Shown here: piece by piece, positions 49,035-60,800 of the stretch | How positions within the stretch are numbered: position 1 is the stretch's first letter | Layout of the letters: every line of letters begins with the position of its first letter | Source: Candidatus Thermoflexus tengchongensis | GTDB taxonomy: Bacteria > Chloroflexota > Anaerolineae > Thermoflexales > Thermoflexaceae | Direction of reading: 5' to 3' | NCBI GenBank assembly: GCA_016842085.1 | Contig: JAEVEX010000044.1 | Coordinates: 1 to 64,000, forward strand | DNA length: 64,000 bases | Made by a program: the position numbers and the translations under genes | Notes under the pieces: generated by a model | Seen by the model: the letters and a program-made list of their open reading frames with translations, nothing else | Told to the model about the DNA's origin: nothing | Databases searched by the model: none

Positions 49035-49676
49035 CTATGGCCCCTCGATGGAAAGGCCGAGGCGCTGTCGAAGATGATCCAGAATCGCCGCCTGAACGGC
49101 CTCTACGGGCTGGGAGGCATCGATGATCACCCACCGGGTGGGCTCCGCCGCCGCCATGGCCCGATATCCCTCCCGAACCCGCCGGTGGAACGAGAGCTCC
49201 AGCGCATCCAGGCGGGTCCACGCGTCCCCCGACCTTCGACGGCGCGCCAGGCCCTGTTCCACCTCGATATCCAGCAGGAAGGTGAGATCCGGCTCCAGGC
49301 CACCGGTTGCGAACCGGTTCAGGTGCCGCAGCTCCTCCAGATCCAGGCCTCGACCGTAACCCTGATACGCCAGGGTCGAATCCGCATATCGGTCGCTGAC
49401 CACGAGGCCTCCCCCAGCCAGAAAGGGCCGGATGACCTGCTCGACCAGCTGGGCCCGGGCGGCGCAGAACAGCAGCGCCTCCGCCCGCGCGGTCATATCG
49501 GCGTGCTCATGAGCGTGAAGCAGCGCGCGGATGGCCTCCCCCACTGGCGTGCCGCCCGGCTCCCGGGTGAAGAGCACCCGATATCCCTTCCCCTGGAGGA
49601 AGCCGCTCAGCCAGCGCGCCATCGTTGTTTTGCCGCTGCCCTCAGGGCCCTCAAAGGTGATCAGAAAGCCGCGCAT
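49035..49676 (-). CDS. tmk: Thymidylate kinase
   Basis: It phosphorylates dTMP to dTDP. The 213-residue protein has P-loop F-E-G-P-E-G-S-G-K-T-T, the D-R-Y motif in V-S-D-R-Y-A-D-S-T-L-A-Y-Q-G, and T-R-E-P-G-G-T-P. A LID-like segment R-R-R-R-S-G-D is present. It is the last gene of the translation/envelope run and follows cdsA by 24 bases. The decayed IS607 element lies just downstream. Confidence 0.95.
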   Translation of the reverse strand: MRGFLITFEGPEGSGKTTMARWLSGFLQGKGYRVLFTREPGGTPVGEAIRALLHAHEHADMTARAEALLFCAARAQLVEQVIRPFLAGGGLVVSDRYADSTLAYQGYGRGLDLEELRHLNRFATGGLEPDLTFLLDIEVEQGLARRRRSGDAWTRLDALELSFHRRVREGYRAMAAAEPTRWVIIDASQPVEAVQAAILDHLRQRLGLSIEGP

Positions 49677-49700
49677 CGTCCTCTGTTCCAGTTTCTGAGA

Positions 49701-50504
49701 TCAGAAGCCCTGGATCCAGTGCGCGTAAAGGTAAGCCAGCATGCCGCTCCAGAGCAGGCTGTCCAGTCGATCCAGCACGCCCCCATGTCCGGGGAAGAGA
49801 TTCCCCGAATCCTTCACTCCGGCCCGTCGCTTCAGAACCGAGATGGAAAGGTCCCCCAGGGTTCCCAGGCTGCCGATCGCAAGCCCCAGCAGGGCTCCAG
49901 GCCCCGCGCCGAGCTCGATGAGAAAGCCCAGAACCGCGCCCACCACGAGGCCCGCCAGGCATCCCCCAAAGAAGCCCTCCCAGGTTTTACCGGGGCTCAA
50001 CCGAGGGGCCAGCCGATGCCGGCCCCATTGCCGGCCTACCAGATACGCCCCGGTGTCGGCCGCCCAGGTGGTGAACAGCACGAAAGCCACCCACCAGCGC
50101 CCGTGAGGCTCCGGGAGATTCCGGAGCCAGACAAAGGAGCGCCCCAACCACCCCAGGTAAAGACCTCCGGCGGCCGTGAACGCCCAGTCCGCGATGGGAT
50201 GCTCCGTGCGTCGGATCCACCAGAACCATACCAGGGCCATGGGGGGAACCAGCGTGAGGGTCAGCTCTGCCACCCGGGAGCCCGGAAGGAAAGCCATTCC
50301 ATCGCCCAGGAAGCCCAGGATCATCAGCCCGATCCAGCCCGGAGAGGGAGAGAAACCGATGCGACGGATCAGGTGGGTGTATTCCCAGGCAGCCACCAGC
50401 AGGATCAGGCTGACCGTTCCCGCCCATGGCCATCCGCCCAGATGGACCAGGGCGGTCAGGAGAGGGATCGCGATGAGGGCAACGAGGAGACGCTGACGCA
50501 GCAC
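49701..50504 (-). CDS. cdsA: Phosphatidate cytidylyltransferase
   Basis: A 267-residue membrane enzyme that makes CDP-diacylglycerol for phospholipids. About seven helices are seen. The family signature is present at the C-terminus: S-V-L-K-R-R-A-G-V-K-D-S-G and P-G-H-G-G-V-L-D-R-L-D-S, plus S-P-G-K-T-W-E-G in the middle. The GTG at 50504 begins two bases after the uppS stop, so they are coupled; a longer start would overlap uppS. Confidence 0.93.
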   Translation of the reverse strand: MLRQRLLVALIAIPLLTALVHLGGWPWAGTVSLILLVAAWEYTHLIRRIGFSPSPGWIGLMILGFLGDGMAFLPGSRVAELTLTLVPPMALVWFWWIRRTEHPIADWAFTAAGGLYLGWLGRSFVWLRNLPEPHGRWWVAFVLFTTWAADTGAYLVGRQWGRHRLAPRLSPGKTWEGFFGGCLAGLVVGAVLGFLIELGAGPGALLGLAIGSLGTLGDLSISVLKRRAGVKDSGNLFPGHGGVLDRLDSLLWSGMLAYLYAHWIQGF

Positions 50505-50506
50505 GG

Positions 50507-51262
50507 CTAATGCGATGGATGGGGAGTGGCCAGTTGCTCGCTGATCTGCCCGAAACGACGCTCCCGCCGGCTGTAGGCCTCGATCGCCTTCAGCAGCTCT
50601 TCCCGATCGAAATCCGGCCAGTAAACCGGGGTCACATAGAACTCCGAATAGGCCGCCTGCCACAGCAGGAAATTGCTCAGGCGCATCTCCCCGCTGGTGC
50701 GGATGATCAGATCTGGATCCGGCAACCCGGCCGTATACAGGTAGCGGGAGATCAGGGATTCATCCACCGCTTCCGGAGGGATGCCATCGGCGATGATCCG
50801 GCGGACCGCCTCGACGATTTCCTGACGCCCACCATAATTGAAGGCGACGCACAGGATCAGCCGGGAATTCCCCCTCGTTCGCTCGATGGCCATGCGGATC
50901 TTCTGCTGAAGCCGTTCCGGCACCCCCTCCAGGCTGCCCAGATGGCGGATCTGCACACCGTTTCGATCCAGGTTATCCAGCTCACGATCGATCATCTGCT
51001 CCAGCAGGCCGAACAGGCCATACACCTCATCGGGGGGGCGACGCCAGTTCTCCGTGGAGAACGCATAGATCGTGAGGATCCGAACCCCCAGGTCCGCGCA
51101 TGCCTCGATCACCCGGCGCAGGTTCTCCGTCCCCGCCCGATGCCCTGCCAGTCGGGGGAGCCCCCGGGCTTTCGCCCATCGGCCGTTGCCATCCATGATG
51201 ATGGCGATATGGGTCGGGATTTTCAACGTCGGCTCCATTTGCTGGCCGTTTTTCTCCCTCAC
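50507..51262 (-). CDS. uppS: Isoprenyl (undecaprenyl diphosphate) synthase
   Basis: A 251-residue cis-prenyltransferase that makes the lipid carrier for peptidoglycan and polysaccharide. Motifs: I-M-D-G-N-G-R-W-A with catalytic Asp, [18 protein letters not shown] and [19 protein letters not shown]. The GTG start has AAAGGAGGGGG upstream; an ATG at 51238 is shorter. The chain length of the product cannot be told from sequence. Confidence 0.95.
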   Translation of the reverse strand: MREKNGQQMEPTLKIPTHIAIIMDGNGRWAKARGLPRLAGHRAGTENLRRVIEACADLGVRILTIYAFSTENWRRPPDEVYGLFGLLEQMIDRELDNLDRNGVQIRHLGSLEGVPERLQQKIRMAIERTRGNSRLILCVAFNYGGRQEIVEAVRRIIADGIPPEAVDESLISRYLYTAGLPDPDLIIRTSGEMRLSNFLLWQAAYSEFYVTPVYWPDFDREELLKAIEAYSRRERRFGQISEQLATPHPSH

Positions 51263-51385
51263 AAACCCCCTCCTTTATACCTCAGCTGAACCGGGCACAA
51301 AGATCGCAAGACACCGCTCCTCTTCGCGAACCTTCGAGCCATGAAGAAAGAAGAAGGGGGAAGAACCATTCAGGCGGCGAAGGGC

Positions 51386-51946
51386 TCAAAACGACATGAT
51401 CTCCTTCTCCTTCGCCTGAGCCACCTTCTCCGCCTCTTCGATATAACGATCCGTGAGCTTCTGGACCTCTTCCCGGGCTTCCTCCAGCTCGTCGTCGGAC
51501 ATCTCCTTGTTTTTGTGTCGGGTCCGGAGCTCCTCCAGCGCATCCCGCCGGATGTTCCGGATCGCGATGCGGGTCTCTTCCAGGCGCTTATGCACCAGCT
51601 TCACCAGCTCCTGCCGGCGCTGCTCCGTAAGCCGGGGCAGGACCAGGCGGATGATCCGCCCGTCGTTGCTGGGGGTCAATCCCAGATCGGATTTCAGGAT
51701 CGCCCGCTCGATCTCCGGCAGCGCCTTCGGATCGTAAGGCTGGATGGTCAGCAAATTGGGTTCGGGGGCTCGAATGATGGCCAGCTGCTCCAGAGGGACC
51801 TGAGCCCCATAATACTCCACCGGGATCCGCTCCACCAGGGCCGGGGAAGCCCGCCCCGTGCGGATGCCCTTCAATTCATCTTCAAACACCCGGATGGCCT
51901 TGCGCATGCGCTCTTCCGCATCCCGGAAGACCTGTTTCGGGATCAT
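51386..51946 (-). CDS. frr: Ribosome recycling factor
   Basis: It splits post-termination ribosomes with EF-G. The 186-residue protein starts M-I-P-K-Q-V-F-R-D-A-E-E-R-M and has the family's G-R-A-S-P-A-L, P-Y-D and R-K/R-rich helices. Length equals that of standard RRF. GGAGGTGGG precedes the ATG. It lies between pyrH and uppS; the 190 bases before it have no gene and only weak dyads. Confidence 0.95.
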   Translation of the reverse strand: MIPKQVFRDAEERMRKAIRVFEDELKGIRTGRASPALVERIPVEYYGAQVPLEQLAIIRAPEPNLLTIQPYDPKALPEIERAILKSDLGLTPSNDGRIIRLVLPRLTEQRRQELVKLVHKRLEETRIAIRNIRRDALEELRTRHKNKEMSDDELEEAREEVQKLTDRYIEEAEKVAQAKEKEIMSF

Positions 51947-52136
51947 CGCGGGTTCCCACCTCCATCCAGGATGAAATTCAGATCGACAGGGGAAAAAGAT
52001 TCTCTGGGAACCACGCCGGCCCCCAAAGTTCCCCATGGGACGTCCATCGCGTAACGCCCAATCCGGGGCGACGAAGGAAAACCTTCGGGGCTTCCCATCG
52101 CCCCAAAGCCTCCCGGGGAAGCCCACGGTGTGCCCA

Positions 52137-52904
<768 letters not shown>

Positions 52905-52972
52905 TCAGGAATGCTTTTGAGGCCATACCGCTTTCCCAATCTGAGCCCAACGGCACAAGCTACGCCGGATAA

Positions 52973-53005
52973 ATCAAAGGCCGGGCTTCAGGCCCGGCCT
53001 TTGAT
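52973..53005 (-). terminator. Strong hairpin directly after tsf
   Basis: Perfect 14-bp stem ATCAAAGGCCGGGC with a five-base loop, beginning two bases past the tsf stop. A short TTTAT follows on the minus strand. It could partially terminate rpsB-tsf mRNA before pyrH. On the plus strand it has no obvious role. Confidence 0.75.
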
Positions 53006-53006
53006 C

Positions 53007-53606
53007 CTACTCGACCGTCTCCCCCAGCTCATAACGGGTGAACCGGCGGACCACGATGTTTTCCCCCACCCGGGCGATGGTCTCCATGATCACCTGGCCC
53101 ACCGTGCGATCCTCGTCTTTGATAAAGGGCTGCTCCAGAAGACAAACCTCCTGGATGAACCGGTTCAGCCGGCTCTCCGCGATCTTTTCCGCAATATGAG
53201 GCGGCTTGCCCTCGTTCAGGGCTTCCTTCAGATAGATCTGGCGTTCGTGCTCCAGGACCTCCACGGGGATCTCCTCCCGCCGGATATAGCGGGGGCTGGT
53301 GGCTGCGATCTGGAGCAACAGGTCATGGGCCAGCTGCTGGAACTCAGGGGTGCGGGCGACGAAATCCGTCTCGCAGTTCAGCTCCAGCAACACCCCCACC
53401 CGATTGCCCGGGTGCACGTAGGCCACCACCAGGCCTTCCCGGGCGGTCCGCTCCAGCTTCCGGGCTGCCCGCGCCAGGCCCTTCTCCCGCAGGTAATCGA
53501 TGGCCTTCTCAAAATCCCCACCTGTCTCCTCCAGGGCCTTGCGACAATCCAGGATGCCAGCCCCGGTCATCTCCCGAAGACGCTTGACCATGTCCACTGT
53601 GATGTT
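53007..53606 (-). CDS. tsf: Elongation factor Ts
   Basis: The nucleotide exchange factor of EF-Tu. A TTG start is chosen at 53606, giving [12 protein letters not shown] with GGAGGGAGG four bases upstream; a GTG eight codons earlier has no site. Core motifs [21 protein letters not shown] and V-C-L-L-E-Q-P-F are present. The 199 residues correspond to the short thermophile-type form. It follows rpsB as usual. Confidence 0.95.
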   Translation of the reverse strand, partial: NITVDMVKRLREMTGAGILDCRKALEETGGDFEKAIDYLREKGLARAARKLERTAREGLVVAYVHPGNRVGVLLELNCETDFVARTPEFQQLAHDLLLQIAATSPRYIRREEIPVEVLEHERQIYLKEALNEGKPPHIAEKIAESRLNRFIQEVCLLEQPFIKDEDRTVGQVIMETIARVGENIVVRRFTRYELGETVE

Positions 53607-53646
53607 CAAGGGACCTCCCTCCGGGCACAAAGGTTTTGAAAACCCA

Positions 53647-54483
53647 TCAGCCTTCCAGCTCCTCGAAGGCCTCCTCTTCTTCTTCCAGCTCTACAGCCTC
53701 CTCGCCCTCCTCTTCGGCCTCGAACACACGGCGCAGCTCCAGCGCCGGCTCCTCTTCCTCGACCTCCTCCTCGATCGCCTCCGCCACGCCCATCTTCTCG
53801 CGCAGCTGAAGGCCCTCCACCACCGCGTCCGCGATCAGACGGGTGACCAGCTTGATCGAGCGGATGGCATCATCGTTCGCTGGAATGATGTAGTCGATGG
53901 GATCCGGATCGCAGTTGGTATCCACCATGGCGATCACCGGGATATTGAGGGCGTTCGCCTCCCGGATCGCCGTCGCCTCCCGCATGGTATCCACCACGAA
54001 CAGCATGTCCGGGAGGCGCTTCATCAGGCGGAGGCCTTCGAACTTGAGGCGCATCTTTTCGTATTTGCGGCGGAGGCGGATGGCCTCCTTCTTGGGCATG
54101 GTCTCCAGCCCGCCGTTGCGGATCATCTCATCCAGCTGGATGTAATAACGGATGCGATCCCGGATCGTCCGCCAGTTGGTGAGGGTGCCGCCCAGCCAGC
54201 GGTAATTCACATAGGGCATCTGACACCGCTGGGCTTCCGCGGCGATGGTCTCCTGGGCCTGGCGCTTGGTGCCCACGAACAGGATCACCCCGCCCTGGGC
54301 GACCCGATCCCGGACCAGGGCATAGGTGCTCTCGAGGGCGCGGATGGTTTGCTGGAGGTCGATGATGTGGACGCCGTTTCGCTCCGTGAAGATATAGGGC
54401 TTCATCTTGGGGTGCCAGCGGTTCGTCTTATGGCCGAAGTGCACCCCCGCTTCCAGCAGCTCTTTCATCGTCACCAGTGGCAT
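53647..54483 (-). CDS. rpsB: 30S ribosomal protein S2
   Basis: A 278-residue ribosomal protein. The start [18 protein letters not shown] and the W-H-P-K-M-K-P-Y-I motif are standard. A ~40-residue C-terminal tail of almost only Glu, Ala, Leu and Val (E-E-E-V-E-E-E-E-P) is an acidic extension seen in some Chloroflexota and actinobacterial S2 proteins. AAAGGAGGAG precedes the ATG. Confidence 0.95.
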   Translation of the reverse strand: MPLVTMKELLEAGVHFGHKTNRWHPKMKPYIFTERNGVHIIDLQQTIRALESTYALVRDRVAQGGVILFVGTKRQAQETIAAEAQRCQMPYVNYRWLGGTLTNWRTIRDRIRYYIQLDEMIRNGGLETMPKKEAIRLRRKYEKMRLKFEGLRLMKRLPDMLFVVDTMREATAIREANALNIPVIAMVDTNCDPDPIDYIIPANDDAIRSIKLVTRLIADAVVEGLQLREKMGVAEAIEEEVEEEEPALELRRVFEAEEEGEEAVELEEEEEAFEELEG

Positions 54484-54597
54484 GGACGCTCCTCCTTTTG
54501 CGTTTTGGTCCGCCACCCCTTCTCCCCGGCGGAAGCCGACACGCTGCCGGCACGCTCCAACCGGTCCAGGGTGTGTGGGATCCGACACCAGCGGGAA

Positions 54598-54627
54598 AGT
54601 ATACTACATTTCCGGGGATCCTGCCAG
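54598..54627 (-). promoter_or_regulatory. Likely promoter of rpsB-tsf operon
   Basis: On the minus strand CTGGCA (54622-54627) and TATACT (54598-54603) are 18 bases apart, with the rpsB ATG ~115 bases downstream. The leader between could carry S2 autoregulation, which was not checked. Confidence 0.5.
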
Positions 54628-54769
54628 CCCTTTTCAGAAAGAACGTGGCGTTTTCCGCTCTCGAGCCTGCTCAATGAAGCCCGCGCTCAGCGGGATGCAG
54701 CGCCCGGCGCTCCCACCCCTTCACCCGATGGGCAGGACAGCGGCTTCTCTCGCCTCCCGCACCACTGGC

Positions 54770-54798
54770 TTGACCGACAGATTTGCCCTTTTTACAAT
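54770..54798 (+). promoter_or_regulatory. Promoter of the rhs gene
   Basis: TTGACC (54770-54775), a 17-base spacer and TACAAT (54793-54798) make a near-consensus sigma-70 promoter, 36 bases before the rhs ATG. Confidence 0.75.
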
Positions 54799-54833
54799 TT
54801 TCTCTGGAATCCTTCCTTAGGAGGAGAGTTCGG

Positions 54834-57800
54834 ATGGTCCGGTGGCGCTCCCCGGTGGTGGCAGTGGTGATCCTGAGCCTCCTGGGCCAGCCCATGACCC
54901 CTGTTCCCAGACCCCCGCTCCCGCTCCCTTCCCGATCCAGCGCCCCCGCGCAGGGAACCCTCGCCGCCCCCCGCTTCCAGAGCCCATTGCCGCCGCCCAC
55001 CCCGCCTGCGCCTGCCCCCTCCCCGCCGCCTCCCCTTCCCCTTCCGCCCCCCGAGGAGATCCCGGTCACCCCCGGCACGGCCGCCCGCTTCCTCGATGGG
55101 CGGGTCACGGTGGAGGTCCCCCCCGCCGCCCCCATCGCCCGCCTCCGCCTGGCCGCCCGGGAGATCCGCCGCCTGGGCGCCGGCCAGGCCGGCCTGGCCC
55201 TCGTCTTCGACCTCACCGCCGCCGACCCCCGCGGCACCCCCCTCGCCCGCTTCGCCGCCCCCCTCACCGTCACCCTCCGCCTGGGGGACTGGGTCCGCTG
55301 GGCCACCCGCCCGGATTGGCTCCGCCCCTGGGTGGGGTATTGGGATGAGAAGGAGCGCCAGTGGCGGACCCTCACCCCCACGCATATCGACGAGACGGCG
55401 GGGGTGGTGACCTTCCCCACCGACCACCTCTCGATCTTCGGCGCCGGCACCGTGGGGGTGAAGGAAAGCGGGTGGGTGCTCAACTTCCACGACACCCGGG
55501 TGGATCGCTTCGCCGGCGCCCTGGTGTGGGCATACCCCCTCGACCTCCCCCCGGGACCAGGGGGCATCCGGCCGGATCTGCGCCTCGCTTACAACAGCCG
55601 CCGGCTGGACGGGGTGCTGACCTGGGCCCAGTCGGATGGCGTGGGCTGGGGTTGGAGCCTCGATGTCGCCGAGATCGTGTGGCGCAACGTCCGCCGGTGC
55701 TTCGATGGCGCCCGTTTCTACCTGTGCTGGGACCCGGTGCCGCTCCTGGTGCTCCACGGAGAAGCCCTGAAGCTGGTGCCGGAGACCGCCCTGCCGGAGG
55801 GCATCCAATATACCGGGCCGGGGAGCACCACCTATCGCTTCCGCCCCGAGGACGAGCGGTTCGGGCGGATCGAGTGGCAGCCGGGGCCGGAGAACGGCTC
55901 CTGGGAGATCACCCTCCCCGATGGCACCCGCTACCGCCTGGGGACCACCCCCGACAGCCGCCAGACCCTGCGGGGGTCCATCGGACCCTGGACCGGCAGC
56001 GGCTGGACCACCGGGGCGGCCACCGTCCGCTGGCGGGTGAAGGAGATGGTCTACCCCACTGGGGGGACGGTGACCTTTACGTATATCGAACAGACCTATC
56101 TGGAGCAATGCAGGGCGTGGTATCAGGCCGGTTTTCTGCCTTTCAACCCGGATAATCCTGATGATCCTCATAATGATCCCTACCATCGCTGTCCCACCGG
56201 GGATGACCCGAACTCGGAGCGGGCCAGCTACCTCACCCAGATCGAATACCCCGGGACGCGGGTGCGGATCGTCTGGGACCGCCGCTGGAACGGCAACGGG
56301 CCCAACGACGGCTTCGGGGCGCCGGCCTACCGCGGGGATTTCGCCTCCGCCGGGATGGCCGCCCTCTTCTGGCAGACCGACGCCGTGCAGAGGGTAGTGG
56401 TGGAGCGCCGGCGGGGGGATGGGACCTGGGCCGTGGTCCGGGAGATCCGCTTCACCTACGGGGCCTTCATCCCCGAGGATGAGACGAACAAGCGATTGCG
56501 GATCCTGACCCGGATCCAGGAGTGGGCCCCCGAGGGTAACACCTGGAAAGCTTTGCCCCCCATCGCCTTCGGCTACACCGGGTATCCGAATAAGGACGGA
56601 CGGCTTTGTCGCTGGTGTTCCAATGTGCAGCGATATTGTGATTTCTCTTCCCCCTGCGAGGCATGTGTCCCTTGCACCGAATGGGAGATGGCCCAGTTCT
56701 TCTACCCCCGCCTGACCCGCCTCGACAACGGCTACGGGGGGAGGATCGAGATCGGCTACGAGACCCCCGACGGCGGCCACTGGCAGGGGAAGAACTACCG
56801 GGTGGCCTGGCGGAAGGTCACCGATGGCCTGGGTGGGGGATGGCAGGAGGCGTATGCCTACAGCGGCGACAGCCGGGGGCGATGCTACCTCTTCTGGGGC
56901 GAGGACCAGACCGGCTGCACCTGGCCGGACGCCTTCCATGGGCCCACCGGCGGCCTCTTCCTGGGCTACCGGGAGGTGAGCGTGGCGATCCGGGATCTCG
57001 CCGGGTCGCTGGTGCGAAGCGAGTGGAACCGGTTCGCGCTCCCCGAGGGACCGACGAACGACCCCTGGCCGGTCCGGGGCCGGATGCGCCAAGCCGCCCT
57101 CTCGGATCCCGACGGTCGGGTTCTGCAGACGATGGACATCGCCTACGGGATCTCCCCCACCGTGGGCGGGGCACACTTCGTGTTCCCCCAGCGGCAGGAT
57201 CTCACCACCGACGGCCGCACCACACGCACCGAATACCGCTACGACGCCTACGGCAACGTCACCGCCGTCTTCGAGCACGGCTTCCTGGATGTCTCGGGCG
57301 ATGAGCGCACCACTCACCGCGGATATGCCTACAATCTCTCCGCCTGGATCCTGGACAAAATCGCCTGGGAGCGGGTCTACGAGGGGATCACCGAGGATAC
57401 CGGCGGGGCGGCCCTGCAGACCGAAACCCGCTTCTTCTACGACGGCGCCTCGTCCTTCCTCACCCCACCTGCGAAAGGCCTCCTCACCCGGGTGGATCGG
57501 GGGAAGGAAGGCTGGGGCTGGGGGACGGAGCAGGCGGCCTACGACGCCTATGGCAACCCCACGGTCCTCACCGACGCCCGGGGCTTTACCACGACGTTCG
57601 GCTATGATCCGAGCGGCGTCTACCGGGTGTGGGAGCGCAACCCCCTGGGGCACACCACCCGTTACGAACACTACGGGGTGAACGAGAGCGATCCCGGCGC
57701 CGGGCGGGGGCCGGTGGGGGCTTTGAAGCGGATCGTCGACCCCAACGGCGCCGCCACGGCTTACACTTACGATGCCTTCGGGCGGCTGGTGGGGGAAATC

Positions 57801-60800
57801 CGTCCCGGGGACAGCTGGACGCTGCCCACGCGGCAGTGGGTCTATGGAACCCCGCGGCCGGCCGCGCTGTTCCCCAACGGAGACTTTGAGGCCGATGGGG
57901 GATGGGCCAGCTATGGAAGCGGGATCGCCTGGGGCTATGCCGCCGGGGCGGGGCGCAATGGGAGCCGGGCCCTCTGGATCCGCACCACCCAGGAAGGCGA
58001 CCACTGGGTGGGGAACTTCGCCAGCAGCTGGCAGGCCGAAGCGCCCTACTGGATCGGGGCCTGGGTGCGGGGGAGCGGAGGGGTGTGCCTGACGGTGTCC
58101 GCCCGGGCCGGATGGGAGCAGGCGGCAGCCTGCGGGACGGCGACAACGGACTGGCAGTGGCTGGAAGGACGGATCGTCCTCCCCCCGGATGCCACCCAGT
58201 TCCATCTCCTGATCCGAACGGGGGTGGGGGAGGTCTGGATCGATGAGGTGCGCATCGGCCCACCCCTGACCCCATGGCGGATCGAACGCTGGGATCGGGA
58301 GGTCAGTGGATGCAGCGGGTGTGTGCAGCCCACCTTCACCTTCTACAACGGGCTGGGATGGAAGCTGCAGGAGCGCATCGAGAAGGACAACGGGACGCTT
58401 CAGATCGTGCGCAACTGGGCCTATGATCCCCTGGGGCGGGTGATCCGGGAGGACCTCCCGGTGGAGGAGCCATTTTCCTGGGAGTTCCTCCGACCGACCG
58501 GATGGGAGAGCCGACCGGCCACCCGCACGGCCTACGATGCCCTGGGCCGCCCCCTCGCCGTCACCGCCCCCGATGGCGCCGTCACCCGCTATGCCTACGC
58601 CGACGGCGGCACCCTCACCCTGGACCCCAACGGCCACCAGACCTTACGATGCACCGACGGCCTGGGCCGCCTGGCCGAAGTCTACGCCTTCAAAGGGGCC
58701 TTCTCCGCCCCCACCCTCGCCGCCGAGCCCCTCGCCGTCGCCCGCTACCGCTACAACGTCCTGGACCGCCTCACCGACGTCCGGGACCCCCTGGGCAACC
58801 GGATCCGCATCGCCTACGACCCCCTGGGCCGCAAGGTGCGGATGGACGACCCCGCCATGGGCCCCTGGTGGTATCGCTATGATCCGGCGGGCAACCTCAT
58901 CGCCCAGGTGGACGGGCGGGGATGGGCGGTGAACTTCTACTACGACCCCTTAAACCGCCTCAAAGGGAAGACCTACACCCCGAACATCACTGATGGCGCT
59001 TCTTACAGCCCGCCTTCGGATCCGGGGCCCTCGGGCTATGCGGTGGGCTTCGCCTACGACGAGCCGGGATATGGGGCCTCCATCGGCCGCAAGACCCGGT
59101 CCTGGACCGCCGACGGCATCCAGCGGACCTGGGCCTACGACCTCCGGGGCCGGGTCACCACCGCCACCCTCACTGTGGACGGCCAGCCCTTCCAGCAGGC
59201 CTTCGCCTACGACGCCGCCGACCGCCTGGTCCGGCGGGTGGACCCGGATGGCGAGGCCCTCCAGCTCACTTACGGCCCCCACGGCTGGCCGGTCGCCCTC
59301 ACCGGATGGAGCCCCTATGCCCAGAACGCCGCCTACAACGCGGCGGGCCAGCTCACCGGGCTTTCCCTCTTCGGCGGCGGTTCCCTCCAGCGGACCTACG
59401 ACCCCCGCACCCTGCGGGTGACCCGGATCCAGGGCCCCGGGCTGGACCTGGGCTACGCCTACGATCCGGCCGGGAACGTCCGCCGGATCACCGACACGGC
59501 CCGCTCGGAGGTCTGGGCCTTCGCCTACGACGAGCTGGACCGCCTCACCGGGATGAGCGGGCCGGTGAATGGGACCTGGACCCTGGACGAAGGCGGCCGG
59601 TGGCTGCGGCGGACGGAGGGAACGCAGACCTGGGTCTACGACTACGGCGATGCGGCCCCGCCCTCCACCCCGCCGGGGCCTTACCGGGTCTACCTCCCCC
59701 TGGTGGCGAAAAGCCCCACCGTCCGCTGCCTGGATGAGGCCTGGCACGCCGCCTGGGTGGGAAGCGACCGCGGGCGCTCGTGGAAGCTGCTTTCCGTAAG
59801 CGATGGCGCCACCCTGGGGTATGATGGGAACGGGAACGTCCTCACCCGCACCGTGGGCGGTGCCGAATGGCGGTATGTTTACGATCCCGAGAACCGCCTG
59901 ACGGAGGCCTGGCAGGGCGCCGAGCGGGTGGCCCACTTCCGGTATGACGCCGAAGGGAACCGGGTGGTTCGGGAGGTGAGCGGCCTCCGCACCGTGGCCG
60001 TGGACGAGGGCTACGAGGTCCGCAATGGCGTGGTGCGGAAGGTCTACCGCCTGAGGGGCGAGGCGGTGGCCGTGCGGGAGGGAAGCGGGGTCTGGGCCGC
60101 GGTGGGGGACCCCCTGGGCAGCGTCACCGTCCTGGCCCAGGGCGGGAGCGTCGCGGGGGCCACGCGCTATCTCCCCTATGGCGCCATTCGTCTGGAGACC
60201 GGCCCCTTCCCCACCGACCGCCGCTTCACCGGCCAGCGCTGGGAGGCGTCCCTCGGGCTCTATGACTACCGGGCCCGCTTCTACGACCCGGCCCTGGGCC
60301 GCTTCCTGCAACCGGATCCCCTGGTGCCGGAGCCGGGCAATCCGCAGGCCCTCAACCGGTATGCCTATGTCTACAACAATCCGCTGCGCTACCTGGATGA
60401 CGGAGGGCATCTCCCGGTCGTCCCCCTCCTGGTGGCCGGGGCGATCCTCGCCCTCAAGGTCATCGACTACGGCTGGACGGCGTGGGATGCCTCCCAGAGC
60501 CTCCGGGTGCTGCAGGATCCCAACGCCTCGGAGGCCGCGAAGACGGAAGCCGCCGCCAACCTGGCCCTCATCGCCGCCACCGAGGCCGCTGAGCCCGATG
60601 ACCTGCTCCCGGTCGCCCTGCCCCTGGATGACCTGGCCCGGAAGGGGATCTTGAAGGCGGGCCAGGAGATCGAAGAGCAAGCAGCACAACAGGCCGTGGA
60701 GGAAGCCGCGTCTGCGGCCATCCGGAAGCCGCCCATTGTCATCGGGGAGAATATGGAGCGAGTGCGAAGGTACGCTCAACAGATCGGAGGTGAAACAATC

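Larger units (their letters stand above)
54484..54833. other. Divergent intergenic region rpsB / rhs
   Basis: 350 bases without a gene. It holds a minus-strand promoter for rpsB and a plus-strand promoter for the rhs gene, listed separately. Between them nothing else was recognised. Confidence 0.65.

Noticed and set aside
54792-58637. Very long open frame on the minus strand under the rhs gene (1281 codons)
   Set aside because: It is a shadow of the high-GC Rhs frame: composition is Gly/Pro/Arg-rich, it has no domain, and the plus-strand frame has clear YD repeats.
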